64,000 nt of DNA from Malaya genurostris (Eukaryota; Arthropoda; Insecta; Diptera; Culicidae). Below are positions 1-12,189 of this stretch, in pieces. The translations under genes and the position numbers were made by a program. The notes below the pieces were generated by a model. The model searched no databases, was not told where the DNA came from, and worked only from the letters and a program-made list of their open reading frames with translations. Location: contig NC_080570.1 in NCBI RefSeq assembly GCF_030247185.1, forward strand, positions 165,464,382 through 165,528,381. The letters are read 5' to 3'. Every line of letters starts with the position of its first letter. Position 1 is the first letter of the stretch.

Positions 1-1150
1 TTGGATTGTTGCCAGGAAAAGCTCATCTTTACTCGAATGATTAGCCGGCGACGGTATCAATTTCGATTTCCCGTCCGGAAAAGTCGTATTTCATACAAAA
101 TTTTGCAATAATTCTGAAAAAGGCGAAGATAGTCTGACTCAAATGCAAACCACAAACATTTTCCCGTTACTTTTGCATTATTTGTTTTTTGTATCATCAT
201 TTCAATTGACCGACCACCGTCTCGTCGCACATTTCTGGCGGATGGGACTTTGTTTCCCTTTGACTTCGAGTCGAGTCGAGTCGTGGCATGCTGCGATTTG
301 TCGCTTGTTTGCACCATCATCGAAGGAAGCGAACTTTACTGGTGGGTGCCTCATTTTTGAGTGAAAGAAAATAAAGCATGGCACAGATAGCAACGTGACA
401 GATAGCATCAGCTCGAAGACAAGACGATGTTCCGTAAAAAAAAAACGGAAAAAAGCAAGCATCACGAATATTTTTATGCACATTATAGTGCAATGCCACA
501 GAACAAGAAAAAAATGCTTCCGTTGCTTCCATCAATCATCCGAAACACGACTGCTTACTGATGTAATCTTGGGATGAATTTCCAGGTCAACTCCAGGTCA
601 ACTCAAAAATAAAAATGGTGAGTTCAGTTGTAACGGTATTCTTTGACGATCATTACGATATGATTATATATCGTTATGCTTCTGACAAAGGTGTTTCCTG
701 CTAATCATTATTGTTTGAATATTGTACTATATTTTCGAAATGACCATAACAAGTAGACGTCTGAACAGCTATAATAATTTTATACTGTTATAGTTATACT
801 GTATGCTTTCAATATTTTATTGAACAACTGGAAGTTTCAATCTAATATTTAGAAGCAACCACAAACATTAAAATTTTGTTTCAAATCAATGACCGTGTTC
901 TCCAATTTTTTTTATTTTCAGTGTTACACTTATAATTTCAGTTGTTTTAGTGTACGTGATAAAGTCGAAAAAAGTACTGTTACTCTCATCACGACACATT
1001 TGTTTTCATTTTAACTTGTCAAAATCTCATGTCAACTGGCCCGTCGGAATATGATTTAACATTTTGTAAGTCATTGAGACAAAGGGATATTATTTGGCTC
1101 AAGTGGTAAGAGTCAGTTAGACAACCTAATGACACTGAATTTCTAACATT
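1..1150. other. Non-coding stretch, no gene seen
   Basis: AT-rich DNA with many stops in all frames. Only short overlapping open frames occur, none resembling a known protein. A small tandem duplication of an 11-bp motif (CCAGGTCAACT) lies near 582-602. No RNA gene or element termini were recognised. Confidence 0.6.
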
Positions 1151-1154
1151 TATG

Positions 1155-1210
1155 AGCAATTCCAGAAATAAATAGCAGATAAAGCAATTCCAGAAATAAA
1201 TAGCAGATAA
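1155..1210. repeat. 28-bp tandem duplication, two copies
   Basis: A 28-bp unit beginning AGCAATTCCAGAAATAAATA is present twice back to back without a mismatch. Perfect identity suggests a recent local slippage or duplication event. Confidence 0.9.
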
Positions 1211-1214
1211 GACT

Positions 1215-1380
1215 ATATGAGGGGTAGATGTAGCAAGTGTCTTTAAAAAGGGAGGTGTAATGTTTGTATGGCATAACTCCGAAACTACTTAACGGATTGC
1301 TATCAAACTTGGCACATGTACTCCTAGCTCTTTAGAGATGTTCATAAGTGTATTTTGGCGTTACAGCGACGTAGAAAAAC
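1215..1380 (+). repeat. Dispersed repeat, family also tandem at 17.8-18.8 kb
   Basis: The sequence around GTAGCAAGTGTCTTTAAAAA followed by AACTCCGAAACTACTTAACGG and GGATTGCTATCAAACTTGGC matches units of the tandem family at 17.8-18.8 kb with few differences. This copy is solitary. No termini or coding capacity were recognised. Confidence 0.75.
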
Positions 1381-1624
1381 TCAACAGGCATTGATAATTG
1401 CTAAGTTGATTTTGTGAAATTCGAGAAAATTATAAAATTCATGTTCACTCGATTTTAAAGATCGTGCATTCCAATTTAAAATGTTTAAAATATCATTTAA
1501 CTGCTTCCAATTCCAATGTCCAATTTAAAGTGTTGAAAATACTACTGTTGGCAAAAAATAGTAAGACTTTGTTCATAATTTTGAAATTCTTTTATTATTT
1601 TTCCAAATTTCGTCCCCTCAAAGT

Positions 1625-2190
1625 TTTTTTTCCAATCCGCGAAACAGTTGTTAAAGTCAATTTCCGGAATAGCCTTCAAGCCGCGTAGCGATTCACGTTT
1701 GATGTCTCCAATCGACTCAAAACGGTTTCTCCGGAGCGGTCGTTTGAGTTTGCTGAATAGCCAGAAGTCACACGGACCTAAATCAGGCGAATACGACGGT
1801 TGCGGAACGATATTGGTTCATTTTTTGGTGAAAAATCGTGGTGTAAAAACTAAGACTTGTCGGCCCAAATGATCTTTCAAAATAGTTGTTTCTGATCCTT
1901 CCGATATTTCAACGGTCCAGTGAAGGTCTCTGACTGTTAATCGTCGATTCTAGAGCATCAATTCCTTGATTTTATTGCCGTGTTCATCATCAGTTTATGT
2001 TGAGGGAGACGGGGTTCGTTGTCAACGCGTTCTCTACCCTTTTGGAACAACTTGTACCTATCAAAAACACTTGCTCGCGACACACAATTATCACCGAAGG
2101 CCTTCTGCAACATTCTGATCGTTTCGGCATCAGAAATTTCATTCCGCACACAAAATTTAATGGAACTTCTTTGTTGAATTATTCGGCTTA
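1625..2190 (-). pseudogene. Mariner (DD34D) transposase relic, internally deleted
   Basis: Read on the minus strand, the N-terminal helix-turn-helix region is recognisable (QRSSIKFCVRNEISDAETI, then SRASVFDRYKLFQKGRERVDN). It continues in another frame with the second DNA-binding helix region (NRRLTVRDLHW, LKDHLGRQ). After a jump comes the C-terminal catalytic segment (YSPDLGPCDFWLFSKLKRPL, then RFESIGDIK and AIPEIDFNNCF). Family alignment from memory says roughly the middle third is missing, including the first two catalytic aspartates (TGDE and HDNARPH blocks). The third catalytic aspartate, in PCDFWLF, is kept. Frames change at least twice, so this copy cannot make transposase. No terminal repeats were found. 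The lineage differs from the mariner at 47.9 kb. Confidence 0.85.
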
Positions 2191-3049
2191 TAGTAAAAAT
2201 TGCCCATTGCACTTTTAAGGATTGACGACAGTAGGTCGCGTAAACCACGTGGCTTGTTGTGCGTATTACATTTCTCTCCATGCTCTCTCGTAAATGTTCA
2301 AAATGACTTTCGATGTGGCCGGGTGGCCAAGAAAGTTATGATATTTTCGGTTACAAGTTTGACTACATCACATAAAATCCAATAAAGCTACCGCTTGTTT
2401 GGCAGCCTTTTTGAGCCGATTTCATTTCTCTTTCATGTTTCGTTACGTTATCAGCGAACTATGGCAGAAAAATGGCGCCGCCATAGAAATCGACTTACCT
2501 TCACAAAAGGAACATTCACTTCATTTTTATCGTGACAACATATATGTTTTTATTCACTAAACGCATCTAAATTAAATTATCTAGACATTGTCAGGATAGA
2601 TTTCTGATCTATGCTTTTGAAGGCGAGATATTCAATGAACAAGTTGAAAGACAGCGCAATTCTTCCTTCAGAAAAAAAGACTTTGGCGACCGCTAATGTC
2701 AATGACTCATTCTGAAATTTTCACAGAATAATCTAAACTAATTTTCTAAGAGATTGTCAGTTGGGTTTTTTTTATATTCGTCACCGTTTCTGAGAAAATC
2801 AGATTTGAAGCGTGAAAAAAGCCCTCTAAATTACCCTAAAGCACACTGTTTTTGAAAACTTCATCTTAAAGAAATCAACCAACAAAAACAAAAAAAAAAT
2901 GCAATGCATGTTATCATACAAAAACAGATAGAATTTCCGCAGAGTTAAAAATAAACAACTCGAATTAAGCTGGCTAATTAGAACGGACTACTACTACTAC
3001 CACTACTAGAATACGAAATATGACAGCAAACCAAACACTTCCGAAACCT
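2191..3049. other. Non-coding stretch, no gene seen
   Basis: AT-rich DNA upstream (on the minus strand) of the mariner relic. It should hold the 5' end of that element if any survives, but no inverted repeat was recognised. No other feature is supported. Confidence 0.5.
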
Positions 3050-3560
3050 ACCGGGCAAATTCAATTTTTTGAAGCCTTCCAACGTCCGTAGATTTAATTG
3101 GATATCGATTTTCCTACGACTCACCTTCGTTCCACAGAAGAGGATTAAAACTTTCACCGTTCGGCAAGGCTGGTCGGATCCAGAATTCGGTCGTAGCTCG
3201 GTCCGATCTGAATCGACGGTACCCGGGGCAAACAAGATTTGACTCGGAATGGCTTCGACGTTCGTCTCACCTGTGGCGGCACTCGGCTGCTAATCGAAGT
3301 TCGATCTCGGATTAGATGATTGCCCAGCCTCGGTTGACCTGCGTTAGGCTTTCATCGTGCCGCGTGGCATTCCGTGGCAGCGGGAACTGAGGCTCTTACT
3401 CTCGTTGGCAGTTGAAAACTCTAAGCCGATTCTATCGGCCTTGGTCACCTCGTGGCAAAACAATTAGCATGGATATCGGTGTGGTTGGTATAGTGAAAAA
3501 TGAACTCAATCAAACTGGCATTTTGGGAATGTCGACTAATGTTACCGTGACTGAGCTTGA
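3050..3560. other. GC-rich island with splice-donor-like motifs, unidentified
   Basis: Base composition rises sharply against its AT-rich flanks. On the minus strand two donor-like sites are visible, AAG|GTGAGT near 3119-3127 and CACAG|GTGAGA near 3268-3278. A minus-strand frame stays open for about 65 codons before a stop near 3155. I recognise no domain in it. It could be a piece of a host gene or simply unique non-repeat DNA. Treat as a candidate only. Confidence 0.25.
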
Positions 3561-4390
3561 CACCGAGCAGGACCGGGTATCTTCTCAGAATCAACAAAAA
3601 AGTGGAATCTGTTTTCGTTGAATGCGAATACGTTCTCACACTTTTAAATGGTATCTTCATCAAACGTGTACTTTTTTACGGACGAAACGACCAGACATTT
3701 GCAAAGAAAAATCCGAATAAATGTTTTGAGCGTCCTTTTGTTAATGATAAAAATAATCTTCTTGAGCAACACGCTTCTTATTGCAGTTGTTATTTTGCTG
3801 AAAAAAACTATCACATTCACAAACATAGGTGCTAGGGATACTTAGCTCTGGTTGGCCTTTCCAGAAGTAATAGAGAACCATTATTTTGGATTTGTCAAGA
3901 AAAAAAATGACTTCATTTTTCCAAAAATAAACAAAATAAGTAAATTTCTGTATTCACAACATTCCAGTTGTTCTGATCAAAGTTCGTTGTCTACAAATCA
4001 TCCGACTTTCAAACACCATCCTAACTATGTTTACGACCTAAATGGGGGCTCCTGAATCGAGATAATTCGTAGAAAAAGTTTACGTTACTTGCGATTTACT
4101 TCGGTTCATTGAAATTTTCTGAATCATAAATACGCTTATTGGAAGAGGTTTCAAGAAATATAATTAAACCGGAATCTTGGATTTCAGCACCCCCTGAAAC
4201 GTCGTTTTCTGTCATCTACTCGTCAAATCCGTTCCGAAAATACTCATGTTGAAACAGTCTGCAGTGCCCGTAGTGAGGGTGAGGCGAGTGAGACGACCGC
4301 CTCGGGCGCCAACATCCGTGGGGCGCCAAAACATGATGGAATTGGTAAAACATAGTTGTATTAATAGTGTATCAAGAAATTAATTCTTTA
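3561..4390. other. Non-coding stretch, no gene seen
   Basis: Short overlapping frames only. A GC-rich patch near 4260-4330 (GAGGCGAGTGAGACGACCGC) interrupts the AT-rich sequence but shows no recognisable coding or RNA signal. Confidence 0.5.
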
Positions 4391-4394
4391 CGAT

Positions 4395-4440
4395 TGGGTA
4401 ATGTCGTGAGACATAACCGGATGACGTGAATACGAATAAA
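4395..4440 (-). repeat. Dispersed repeat, module A, fragment
   Basis: Minus-strand copy of a module whose consensus runs GTATTCACGTCATCC, then GTTATGTCTCTGACATTACC, then CACCC. Here it reads with a small change (GTCGTGAGAC instead of GTCAGAGAC on the plus strand). Other copies lie near 12.2, 16.7, 24.9, 38.7, 41.9 and 43.2 kb. Confidence 0.6.
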
Positions 4441-4569
4441 ATTGATGGTTCAGTTTCTTTGATATTAATAAATCTGAATTCTACAACTCGACCACATTTC
4501 GAATCAATGTGCTAGGGCTGAATTCTAAATCTGAGCTGTGAAACCCAATTTTGTTGCTAGATTCTGGAA

Positions 4570-5146
4570 CTGGAACTTTTGCCAAAAATCATCTTCTCGG
4601 ATGAGGCACATTTTCGTTTCGGCGGGTATGATAATAAGCGAAATTGTCGCATCTGGGGAACGAAAATCCCGCACGTTATCATGGAGAAGCATCCTCAGAG
4701 AGTGACGGTTTGGTGCGGATTTTGGTCTGGCGGCATCATTGGACCATTTTTCTTCGAAAATGAGGCAGGAGCGATTGGTTCTTCCCGTTGCTTGAAGAGG
4801 AAGACTTGAACACCATTTGGTTCCAACAAGACGGCGCTCAGTGCCACACAGCCAACGCTACGATCGATCTTCTGCGCACGGTCTTCGAAGATCGAATTAT
4901 CAGTCGAAATTCGGATGTCGTTTGGACCCCTCGGAGCTGTGATTTGACGCCGTTAGACTATTATCTTTGGGGGACTGTCAAAGATTGCCAGAGACAATTC
5001 ATGCCTTTGAGGACAACATTCGTGCAGCCATAGCTGAAATAAAGCAGCATTCAATCGAAAATGTCCTAAAAAACTGGACCGACCGTCTGGCGTACTGCAA
5101 GGCCAGCCGAGGCAGCAATTTGAATAAAATTAAATTCCACAATTAA
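4570..5146 (+). pseudogene. DD41D (rosa-like) Tc1/mariner transposase, 5'-truncated
   Basis: The C-terminal two thirds of a transposase are spread over three frames. Frame one carries the first catalytic aspartate (IIFSDEAHFRFGG) and VTVWCGFWSGGIIGPFFFEN. After a deletion, frame two carries EEEDLNTIWFQQDGAQCHTA and PRSCDLTPLDYYLWG. Frame three carries DNIRAAIAEIKQ and NWTDRLAYCKASRGS and ends at TAA 5144-5146. Between the aspartate of QQDGAQ and that of TPLDYY there are 41 residues, the spacing of the DD41D group of the Tc1/mariner superfamily. All three acidic residues survive, but the DNA-binding N-terminus is absent and two frame breaks kill it. It is followed by a short 3' region and a candidate right end. 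Confidence 0.88.
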
Positions 5147-5221
5147 CCGAAAGGATTGTACTTGAATATGAAAAAAATTGATTTTGAAATCGGATGAACC
5201 GTTTGTGTTTTATTGCATGTT

Positions 5222-5251
5222 AAAAAAAAAAAGTTACATGGCGGACCCTGT
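5222..5251 (+). repeat. Candidate right terminal repeat of the DD41D element
   Basis: A poly(A) tract followed by GTTACATGGCGGACCCTGTA lies about 75 bp after the transposase stop, where this family places its terminal inverted repeat. The left end is missing, so pairing cannot be confirmed. Confidence 0.45.
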
Positions 5252-5760
5252 AGTTCTGAATTTAGTTACACTTCTAGAATTGTGGAACTGACATTTGAAC
5301 CCAAATTAAAGTTGCTTTTTGGAACTGAATTCTGAACGTGGATTTTTGTATGCAACTAAGTTTTGGATCTGAATTCTGGTCCTGGATTTCGGCCTGAAGT
5401 TCCAGAACTTCAGATTCAGAATTCAGTTTCAGAATTCTAAACCAAAATTCTGAAACTAAATGTTCCACCGAATCAGTTTCAAGAATCATTTCCGAAATTT
5501 AGTTCCAAAGTCCAGGTCCAGAAACAAGATCCTGATCTCAATTTTAGATTCCGTTTTCAAAATCAAGGTTTAGAGTCGAGTGCTGAAATTCAGTTTCAGT
5601 TTCAGAATTCGGGGATTAGATTCTGGTCTTGGATAAAGGAAGAGGAACTTAATTTGAAATCAGGATTCAAAAAATGGAAAAAAAATCTGATCTTGGATTC
5701 TGAAACCAAATTTCAGAACAGTATTCTAGTATGGGATTCTGGTCTGAACTGAACGTGTCA
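5252..5760. repeat. Degenerate minisatellite rich in (T)GAATTC(T)G
   Basis: Dense, imperfect iteration of a short motif around GAATTCTG and its reverse complement, mixed with words such as TTCAGAATTCAGTT and AACTGAATTCTG. Similar blocks occur at 11.7-12.0, 43.3-43.6 and 61.7-61.9 kb. No exact period was established. Confidence 0.6.
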
Positions 5761-5799
5761 ATTACCCCGGCTAGAAAAACTACAAAGCATAAAATTTGA

Positions 5800-5970
5800 A
5801 ACATTTTATAAAATTTAAATTTGAAGTTTTTAGCGAAAATTTTACCACAAATTACTGATCATATCTCCGAAGACGTTAGATACAACAAGATATTCTCACG
5901 ATCAAAAACGTATCACTCTCCAAGAAGGTGAATTTTGAAAAAGCACCTCATAGTGAAGTAAGTTATATTC
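5800..5970 (+). repeat. Dispersed repeat, module R
   Basis: Contains the shared block ACCACAAATTACTGATCATA, then ATATTCTCACGATCAAAAACG, then AAGCACCTCATAGTGAAGTA. The same order occurs at 20.45, 27.4, 37.8 (minus) and 43.7 kb, so this is one interspersed family of about 250 bp. No coding potential was seen. Confidence 0.7.
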
Positions 5971-6570
5971 ACCAGATAAAATTCCCCTGATTTTGTATGT
6001 ACAGTGCTCATTCAAAAACTTATAACTTTTTTTAGGCTCATTGAGAAGGTTTCCAAAAATTCCTATATCCGAAAATTTGCTGTTGAGAGATCCAAATTCA
6101 ATTAAATGTACATGTGCGTAGATTTCTGTACTATTATTCACTGCACTTGTATCGCACATTTTGACATAGGATTATGTCTTTGTTTACTAAATAGAAATGC
6201 GTTGTTTAAAAATAGAAGTGCGCTTTCAGAACACGCAATTTAAAAAGAGATCAGGCCACATCGTTTGGAGTAGATAAAGATATTCAAGATAATTGATGGT
6301 GGAAACTTCAATTAATAACGAACTATGTGAAATATTCTGTGTTTTCCAAGCCGCTTTCATAGCTTCCCTTAACAGTGATGACAATTAGTATTGCATTGAC
6401 TTAAACTCTGGGCGACTCGTTAACGCTTTGTTAAAGGATTCTGTGCTCATCAGCAAATGGGCCTTCTGTGGATTTTTATGCGCCGTTCGTCTTACACACC
6501 TCTCAAAATCAACATTAAGAAACTAACGGTGCGTTATAGGAAATCTGAAAAAGTATATTTAATCGTGGTA
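5971..6570. other. Non-coding stretch, no gene seen
   Basis: AT-rich DNA with no recognisable protein, RNA or element termini. Confidence 0.5.
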
Positions 6571-6571
6571 C

Positions 6572-6791
6572 AAATAAGGATATGAGGAACACGAAGGATA
6601 ACTCAAATAAGGATATGAGGAACACGAAGGCCTTTTTTTATGCGGTTTTTTTTACGCGACTTTTTTTATGCGAATTTTCAGAGTTATGCGGTTTTTTTTT
6701 ATGCGAATTTTCAGAGTTATGCGGTTTTTTTATGCGAATTTTCAGAGTTATGCGGTTTTTTTATGCGGTACGTAAATTCGCATAAAAAAAG
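6572..6791. repeat. Tandem and inverted T-rich repeat cluster
   Basis: Two copies of AAATAAGGATATGAGGAACA (6572 and 6605) are followed by three near-identical units of about 32 bp containing GCGAATTTTCAGAGTTATGCGG and a T-run. The block closes with AAATTCGCATAAAAAAAG, the inverse of CTTTTTTTATGCGAATTT near 6659. The inverted ends suggest a small foldback or MITE whose interior has expanded. Confidence 0.7.
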
Positions 6792-6896
6792 ACTTCAGTG
6801 TATTTGTGTAGGAGGTTGATTGCAGTTAATTTAAATCACTTGATATTACGAAGAAAGCCTCAAAAAGTAGAGTACAAATAAGGTCAACGTCCGGAC

Positions 6897-7272
6897 AAAT
6901 CTTGTTATACCATTTTACCCCAATTTATTTCATAAGTCGTATTTCAGGTTAATAAGGGTTAAACGGGCTAGTACTGTCATTCCCATTTTGTGTATTTGGA
7001 TCACTGAAGTTTTCTACCTAGTATGGACCAATATTGATAGTTCGTATTGAATCTGCTTCTGGATTATTCATCAATATATATCAAAAGACTCAGTTATAGA
7101 ATAAATTGGGGTTAAATGGTATAACAAGATTTACCTCCACTTTTAGGGCTTTCTCCGTAAATTCAATCGATATTTATTAAATGGAACCAACCTCATTTCG
7201 GTATGTGAAAGAAAGTTAAAATATAAATACGACTTACGAAACAAATTGAGGTAAAACGGTACAACGAGTTTG
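6897..7272. mobile_element. MITE-like element with about 48-bp inverted repeats
   Basis: The left end 6897-6944 (AAATCTTGTTATACCATTTT, then ACCCCAATTTATTTC, then AAGTCGTATTT) pairs with the inverse of 7225-7271 with about eight mismatches. A third, inverted copy of the first 33 bp lies inside at 7101-7132. There is no open frame. A clear target duplication was not seen. The structure fits a small non-autonomous DNA transposon. Confidence 0.65.
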
Positions 7273-10200
7273 CTGCTGTCAATAAGACTACGTGCAATAG
7301 ATTTGTTAGACTTTTTCACATCAGAAACACTCTATTCGCTTTACTGCAAATATTTCGATTAAAAAAATAAAATCCATGATTAAACGCATCTAAAAATCAA
7401 CTACAATGCGTATGCCATTAAAATTATGCTGTTGGTGTTTTATTTCAGTGTGATTCATGAAAGTCACAAACCAAACTCAGTGAACCAACTTTTGACGGTA
7501 CTTGATTCGAAATAGGATCGCATTGAAATCCGACCGCAAACCTGAACAAATGATTGATTGGCCGTCGCCTACTGCGGGGAATCGAGCAACGTTCAAAACA
7601 AATACATGTTTGGATTCGACACATTGCGGCTAGCAAAAATTGAAACGCTGGACCAGTCCGGTTAGAGGATTTAATTAATGAATACTGATAATTGACCTCT
7701 GTTCCATGTCAAACTTAAACATTGACCAGTCCTCTGTTGGAAGCGATTTTCATGATCAATTTTTCACTATTCGATTAAATTGGTTTCAGGTTGCTGACAA
7801 ATCGTGCATTACAGAACATGGTAAGAGCTTTTTATTTTTTGTTAATAAATTTTTCATGTAAACTTCGTTTCTAGATTCGATATTTTGTTTGAAAGAAAAC
7901 ACAATTTTATCAGTTATTCAAAATACGTCATTGCGCTCCAGTTACAAAGCTTCAGAATCAGAATACTGATTGATTTTGCGTGAAATTGTGCACACCAATC
8001 ACAAACCGACGCGATGCCTTGATGCTCGTTAGGATTCGGATTCTACTTTGCCTCATCAGCACTTCACCCCATCGAAACGCGAGCAAATGTCAGAGAGCTT
8101 CGGCTGGAATATTATGCGGGAAAACTTTTCGCTCCGCAGTGTTTGATCAAAGCAAGTCATGAACCGACAAAATAAAACCCGAAAAACTTCAAATCGGAAA
8201 ACACTGCTTTTGATCAAAGCAATCTTTTTTGGTGCGTGATTTGAAAGAAATAAAATCATTGCGATGCTGTTGATCACGTGTCTGTTCGGTTGCAATTGTT
8301 TCGAAATCAGAACAACGTTTGTTTTTGTTTTTCAACTAAATTTTCATTTTTTCTAAGAAATTTCAGCAGTCAAGTATCGCAAACTGTTTAAGTTGTTTTC
8401 CTTTCTGTTGTCTGTAAATTTAGATGAGGTTATCGGACGGGCGTTAAAGTGTTTGCTTGCATGATCTAATTTATTCTGACCGAACTGAGAATAAAACATT
8501 TTTTTTTGTTTTTTTTAATACTGCTCCTGCAACACACGAACACATCCCGAAGAACATGTATCAGAAAGGCAAGGATCGCTTGTTTCCGGTTTATATCTCC
8601 CCTACCGCAAGCCAAACGGTTTACCGTACTCCACTTTTTGGTCATTAATATTCATGAGTGGCTTCATTTTGCCCCGGCCACCGCCGCCTATGTATTGAGT
8701 AGACAAAAAAAAAAAAGAACGGAAATCAAGTAAGCCGAAAAAAACTCCGACTTCAACTAGACAATGATTGTTTATGCTAATCGGTTGTTCCATCCCCGGC
8801 GAAGAAAGGCAACCGATTATTGCCGGTGTTTGTGGAAAGTGAAAGTGACATTTTGATTGAGTGTCGGTGTTCTTCAGTTGGAAGTCATGTGCATAACTGC
8901 GCATTGATGCATTGTCAAGGTTTCGTTTTTCTTCGACGCGGTTAAGCTAATTTACGAAGGTACTCGAAATAACTTTTTGTCATGTAACTCTTAATCATAA
9001 AGTTTCAGAACCACTAACCCTATCAGTTTATGACAACAACCAAGTGAAAGGATAACGTTTTAGCATGTAACACCTTCGACCAAACACTGCATGTCAAGAG
9101 AGTAAACTTGAAAAAGCTCCCCTCGTTCTAGACTCAAGTCCAGACTACCAAGGAATTGTACGCTTCCGTAGCAACGTTGAAGGGAGAAACTTTTCCGTGT
9201 TTGTTAGAAGACGAAGGCGACGACGAAGATGTCGAACGCAGCAAGCCGGGAGGGATCAATTTCCTTCGTTCCAATACTTTCGCAATGCAGTGAATCGTTT
9301 ACCCTTAGTCAACATAGTAGCCCGGTCCGCTTGTTGACGTGAAGTTGCCACGTGGGCGTTTTCTGTCCATACCTGCCTGCTGCCATCGCCATCGGATGTT
9401 CCGATGCACTGCTACCGTGATCAATCAAGAAACGTGTAGGGTAAATGGTCCGATGTTTGTGCCGATTGGGCTGTTTAACTTTAACCCTAGCAATCCAGCC
9501 ATTGGTAAACGGTGGATATTTTTCCTTTGCAGCCTGCGGGGAAAGATTGAAAGTGGAACTTTTCCTGTTTTTTTTTCTCTGCTGTTGTTATTTGCCTCTT
9601 TCAGAAGGGAATATATTTTCTATCGGAGTGACAATATTGGAAAATAGTTTCAACAAGTTTGCTCTTACTGTGACACTTTTTCTTCGAACCCGAACACAAG
9701 ATTCTATCGGCAAATGGAAAGTTTCGTATCGTTTTTATGTAACCTGTGAGTGAGTAGGTGTTGAGATACTTTCCTGATATGAAACGAAAATATTTATCCT
9801 AGCCTGATTGGGAAGCCTCCGGTGAAGCGATTCGAAAAACGGAACAAATACCGAGCGAAATGCTTCATTGAATTTAGCAGCGAATCACGATGAAAAACGA
9901 GAAAAAAAGATTAACGTCGTCGTCGGGGGTCTTTTAAATGCTGTTCGATTCGGCCAACACTATTTACTGGATAATTTTAATACCATTTAGTTTGCACATT
10001 CAGTTCCAGTCGTTCAATATTCATGGGCAACTGTTGCTTTCTTGCATAATTCATGACGAACAATTATGGTTTAAAAGGGGGAAGATTTTAAGTGCGGCTG
10101 AATAAATAGTTCGGATGGATATAGAGCGTATTTGGATTAAAGCATGTTCAACATTTATACAATCACATGTATATTTATGACTGCAATATACAGCTTTTTT

Positions 10201-11689
10201 TGTTGAGCTACTCGATTTTTTGTCAGTTTTTGAGGTTCTCGCAAGGCTAATAAAGGAAAGCTCCGTTGGGAGATTGCGTGTTTATTACTGTTATTCCAAA
10301 CTTGAAAGGAGTCTAATTAATTACTTTAGTTTCATTCCACAAAAACAAAATCCACACACAGTTATGGGCGTATGCGAGTGTTTTATTATTTTATTATGTT
10401 TATTACGCTGGAGAACCCAACCCAAAGCAAGGTGTGATCAGAATTTACACTACACAGGACTTCCATTGAGGTACAATTTTATATCTAATAGCACACCCCG
10501 TGTCAGCCTGAGAAGCATAAAAATCGCAAAATATTTTCTCACATGAAGTCACTTTGAAGCGTGTCTGGCTAGGAAACGGTACCGTCCGGCGTAACAAACG
10601 AAACCTTTTGAAGACGTTCGTTAAGATGTTTGAGCCTGATGAAAGAAAATGATTCTTTCTAAAGGACAAAGTATCGAAACCCGCGTCTGTGCGACCCGGA
10701 AGGAGGATTGTCACATCGCACATCCCGAGCACCCGAGAGAAATTCGGAAGAAACTACAGGGTTGTTACGAAAAATTTCGAAATCAAAACGCGCGAAACCC
10801 GCGCGAAGTCGAAAACACGAGATTCGAGCGAAGCGTTTACACCACTATTTTGGCTCGTTTACAACACCGGATTTCGCGCGTATTAGTTTTCGACTTCGCA
10901 GAACATGAAAATCCACTTGAATATAATCTAAAAATCTGCATAAACACAATAAATAAGTCTGCATACAACACGTCACTTTAAGAAACCCCATGAAAACGAT
11001 TTTATTTTAATTCTCCATCTTTTTCGATGTCCTTAGTTAATATGTAAAAGTAAAAATAAAATTGCCTTCAATTTTGCGATTTTTAAATAAGTAAAACATT
11101 TTTTTTGTTTCAAGATCTTCTTGCTCGGCAAGCTTTTCTTTCTCTGTAAAAATTCTAAGGTAGACCACATCACGATGATCTGATTCAATGTTTATAATTT
11201 CAGTTTCAATTATTTATTGCCTTCTATTTAGCTTTTGTTTTCTCTGAGTGTCTTTCTTTTCTTCCTCATCTTTTTTTTTTATTTGGAGCAGGGAAAAGCC
11301 CACTGTAGTTAGTTTCTGTTAAACTTACTCTTCAGTAGGCATAAAACCTCCTCATTTTTCGCATCAACAGATTACAATCATCCAAATTATACACTTCCTT
11401 ATATCTAGTGCCTCTATAGTAACTAAATCTAATGAGACAACAACATGAGGAACGATTTCTTGATAACATTACCTGATAAATAAAAGCCGAAAGAATTGAG
11501 CTTAAAAACAATTGGTAATTTTGAAGGGGCGAAGTACTCAAAAAAAATAACTAAACAAAATTAAGCAACACATTCCAAATTACAGTAACTAATTTGTAAC
11601 AAGTTATTGACCAGTCTGCCTTATTCAATACATTAAAATTAATTGCGTTATAATCGGCGATATGTGCTTCGCTAAGTTTATATTGATAT
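7273..11689. other. Long non-coding stretch, no gene or repeat recognised
   Basis: Mostly AT-rich with somewhat GC-richer patches near 7.45-7.65, 9.1-9.5 and 10.55-10.9 kb. The last is rich in CpG and GCGCG words. Open frames up to about 110 codons exist on both strands but show no known domains and overlap each other. It may be intronic or intergenic host DNA. No element termini, tRNA or satellite were recognised. Confidence 0.5.
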
Positions 11690-12030
11690 GAATTTTAGAT
11701 CTGCATTCTGATTTACAATCATTGTTGGTAGAAAATTTTAAATTGGAACTCTGAATCTGAATTTGGGAATTGAAAATCGGATTAATCGAATCAATTTCCA
11801 TAATATGCTAGAACTAAATTCAGAACTTGGATTCTGAATTTCATTTCAGAACTGAATTCAGTTTCATAATCCTGGTTCGAAATTCTAGTTCGGAATTCAC
11901 AGTTTTAGAACTAAATTTAGAGCCGAAAATGAAAACGAATTCTTGAAACCGATTCTGAGTCCAGGTTCCGAATTTAGTTCTTGTATTTAGATCTATTTCC
12001 TGAATCTTGGCCCGGAATTTTGGCTCTAGT
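11690..12030. repeat. Degenerate GAATTC-rich minisatellite
   Basis: Same style as the block at 5.25-5.76 kb: repeated words such as TTCTGAATTTCATTTCAGAAC and CTGAATTCAG with irregular spacing. Confidence 0.55.
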
Positions 12031-12189
12031 GTAGATGAATAAATGACGGCAAAAACTACTCAACAGTTGTAAACATGGGATAAATTCTTAAAACTAGGTC
12101 TTTTTTAGAACCATTTTCAAAGAACTATACGATCTTCTCCTCGGATAAGTCAGTAATTAAAAAAAACATCTATAATATTGTTTGTTATA

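Noticed and set aside
4260..4335. GC-rich patch as a structural RNA or exon
   Set aside because: Too short, no folding or coding signal that I could support.
10649..10981. Three overlapping plus frames as a basic protein gene
   Set aside because: All three frames are open because the patch is CpG-rich and low in stops. The peptides share no known pattern.
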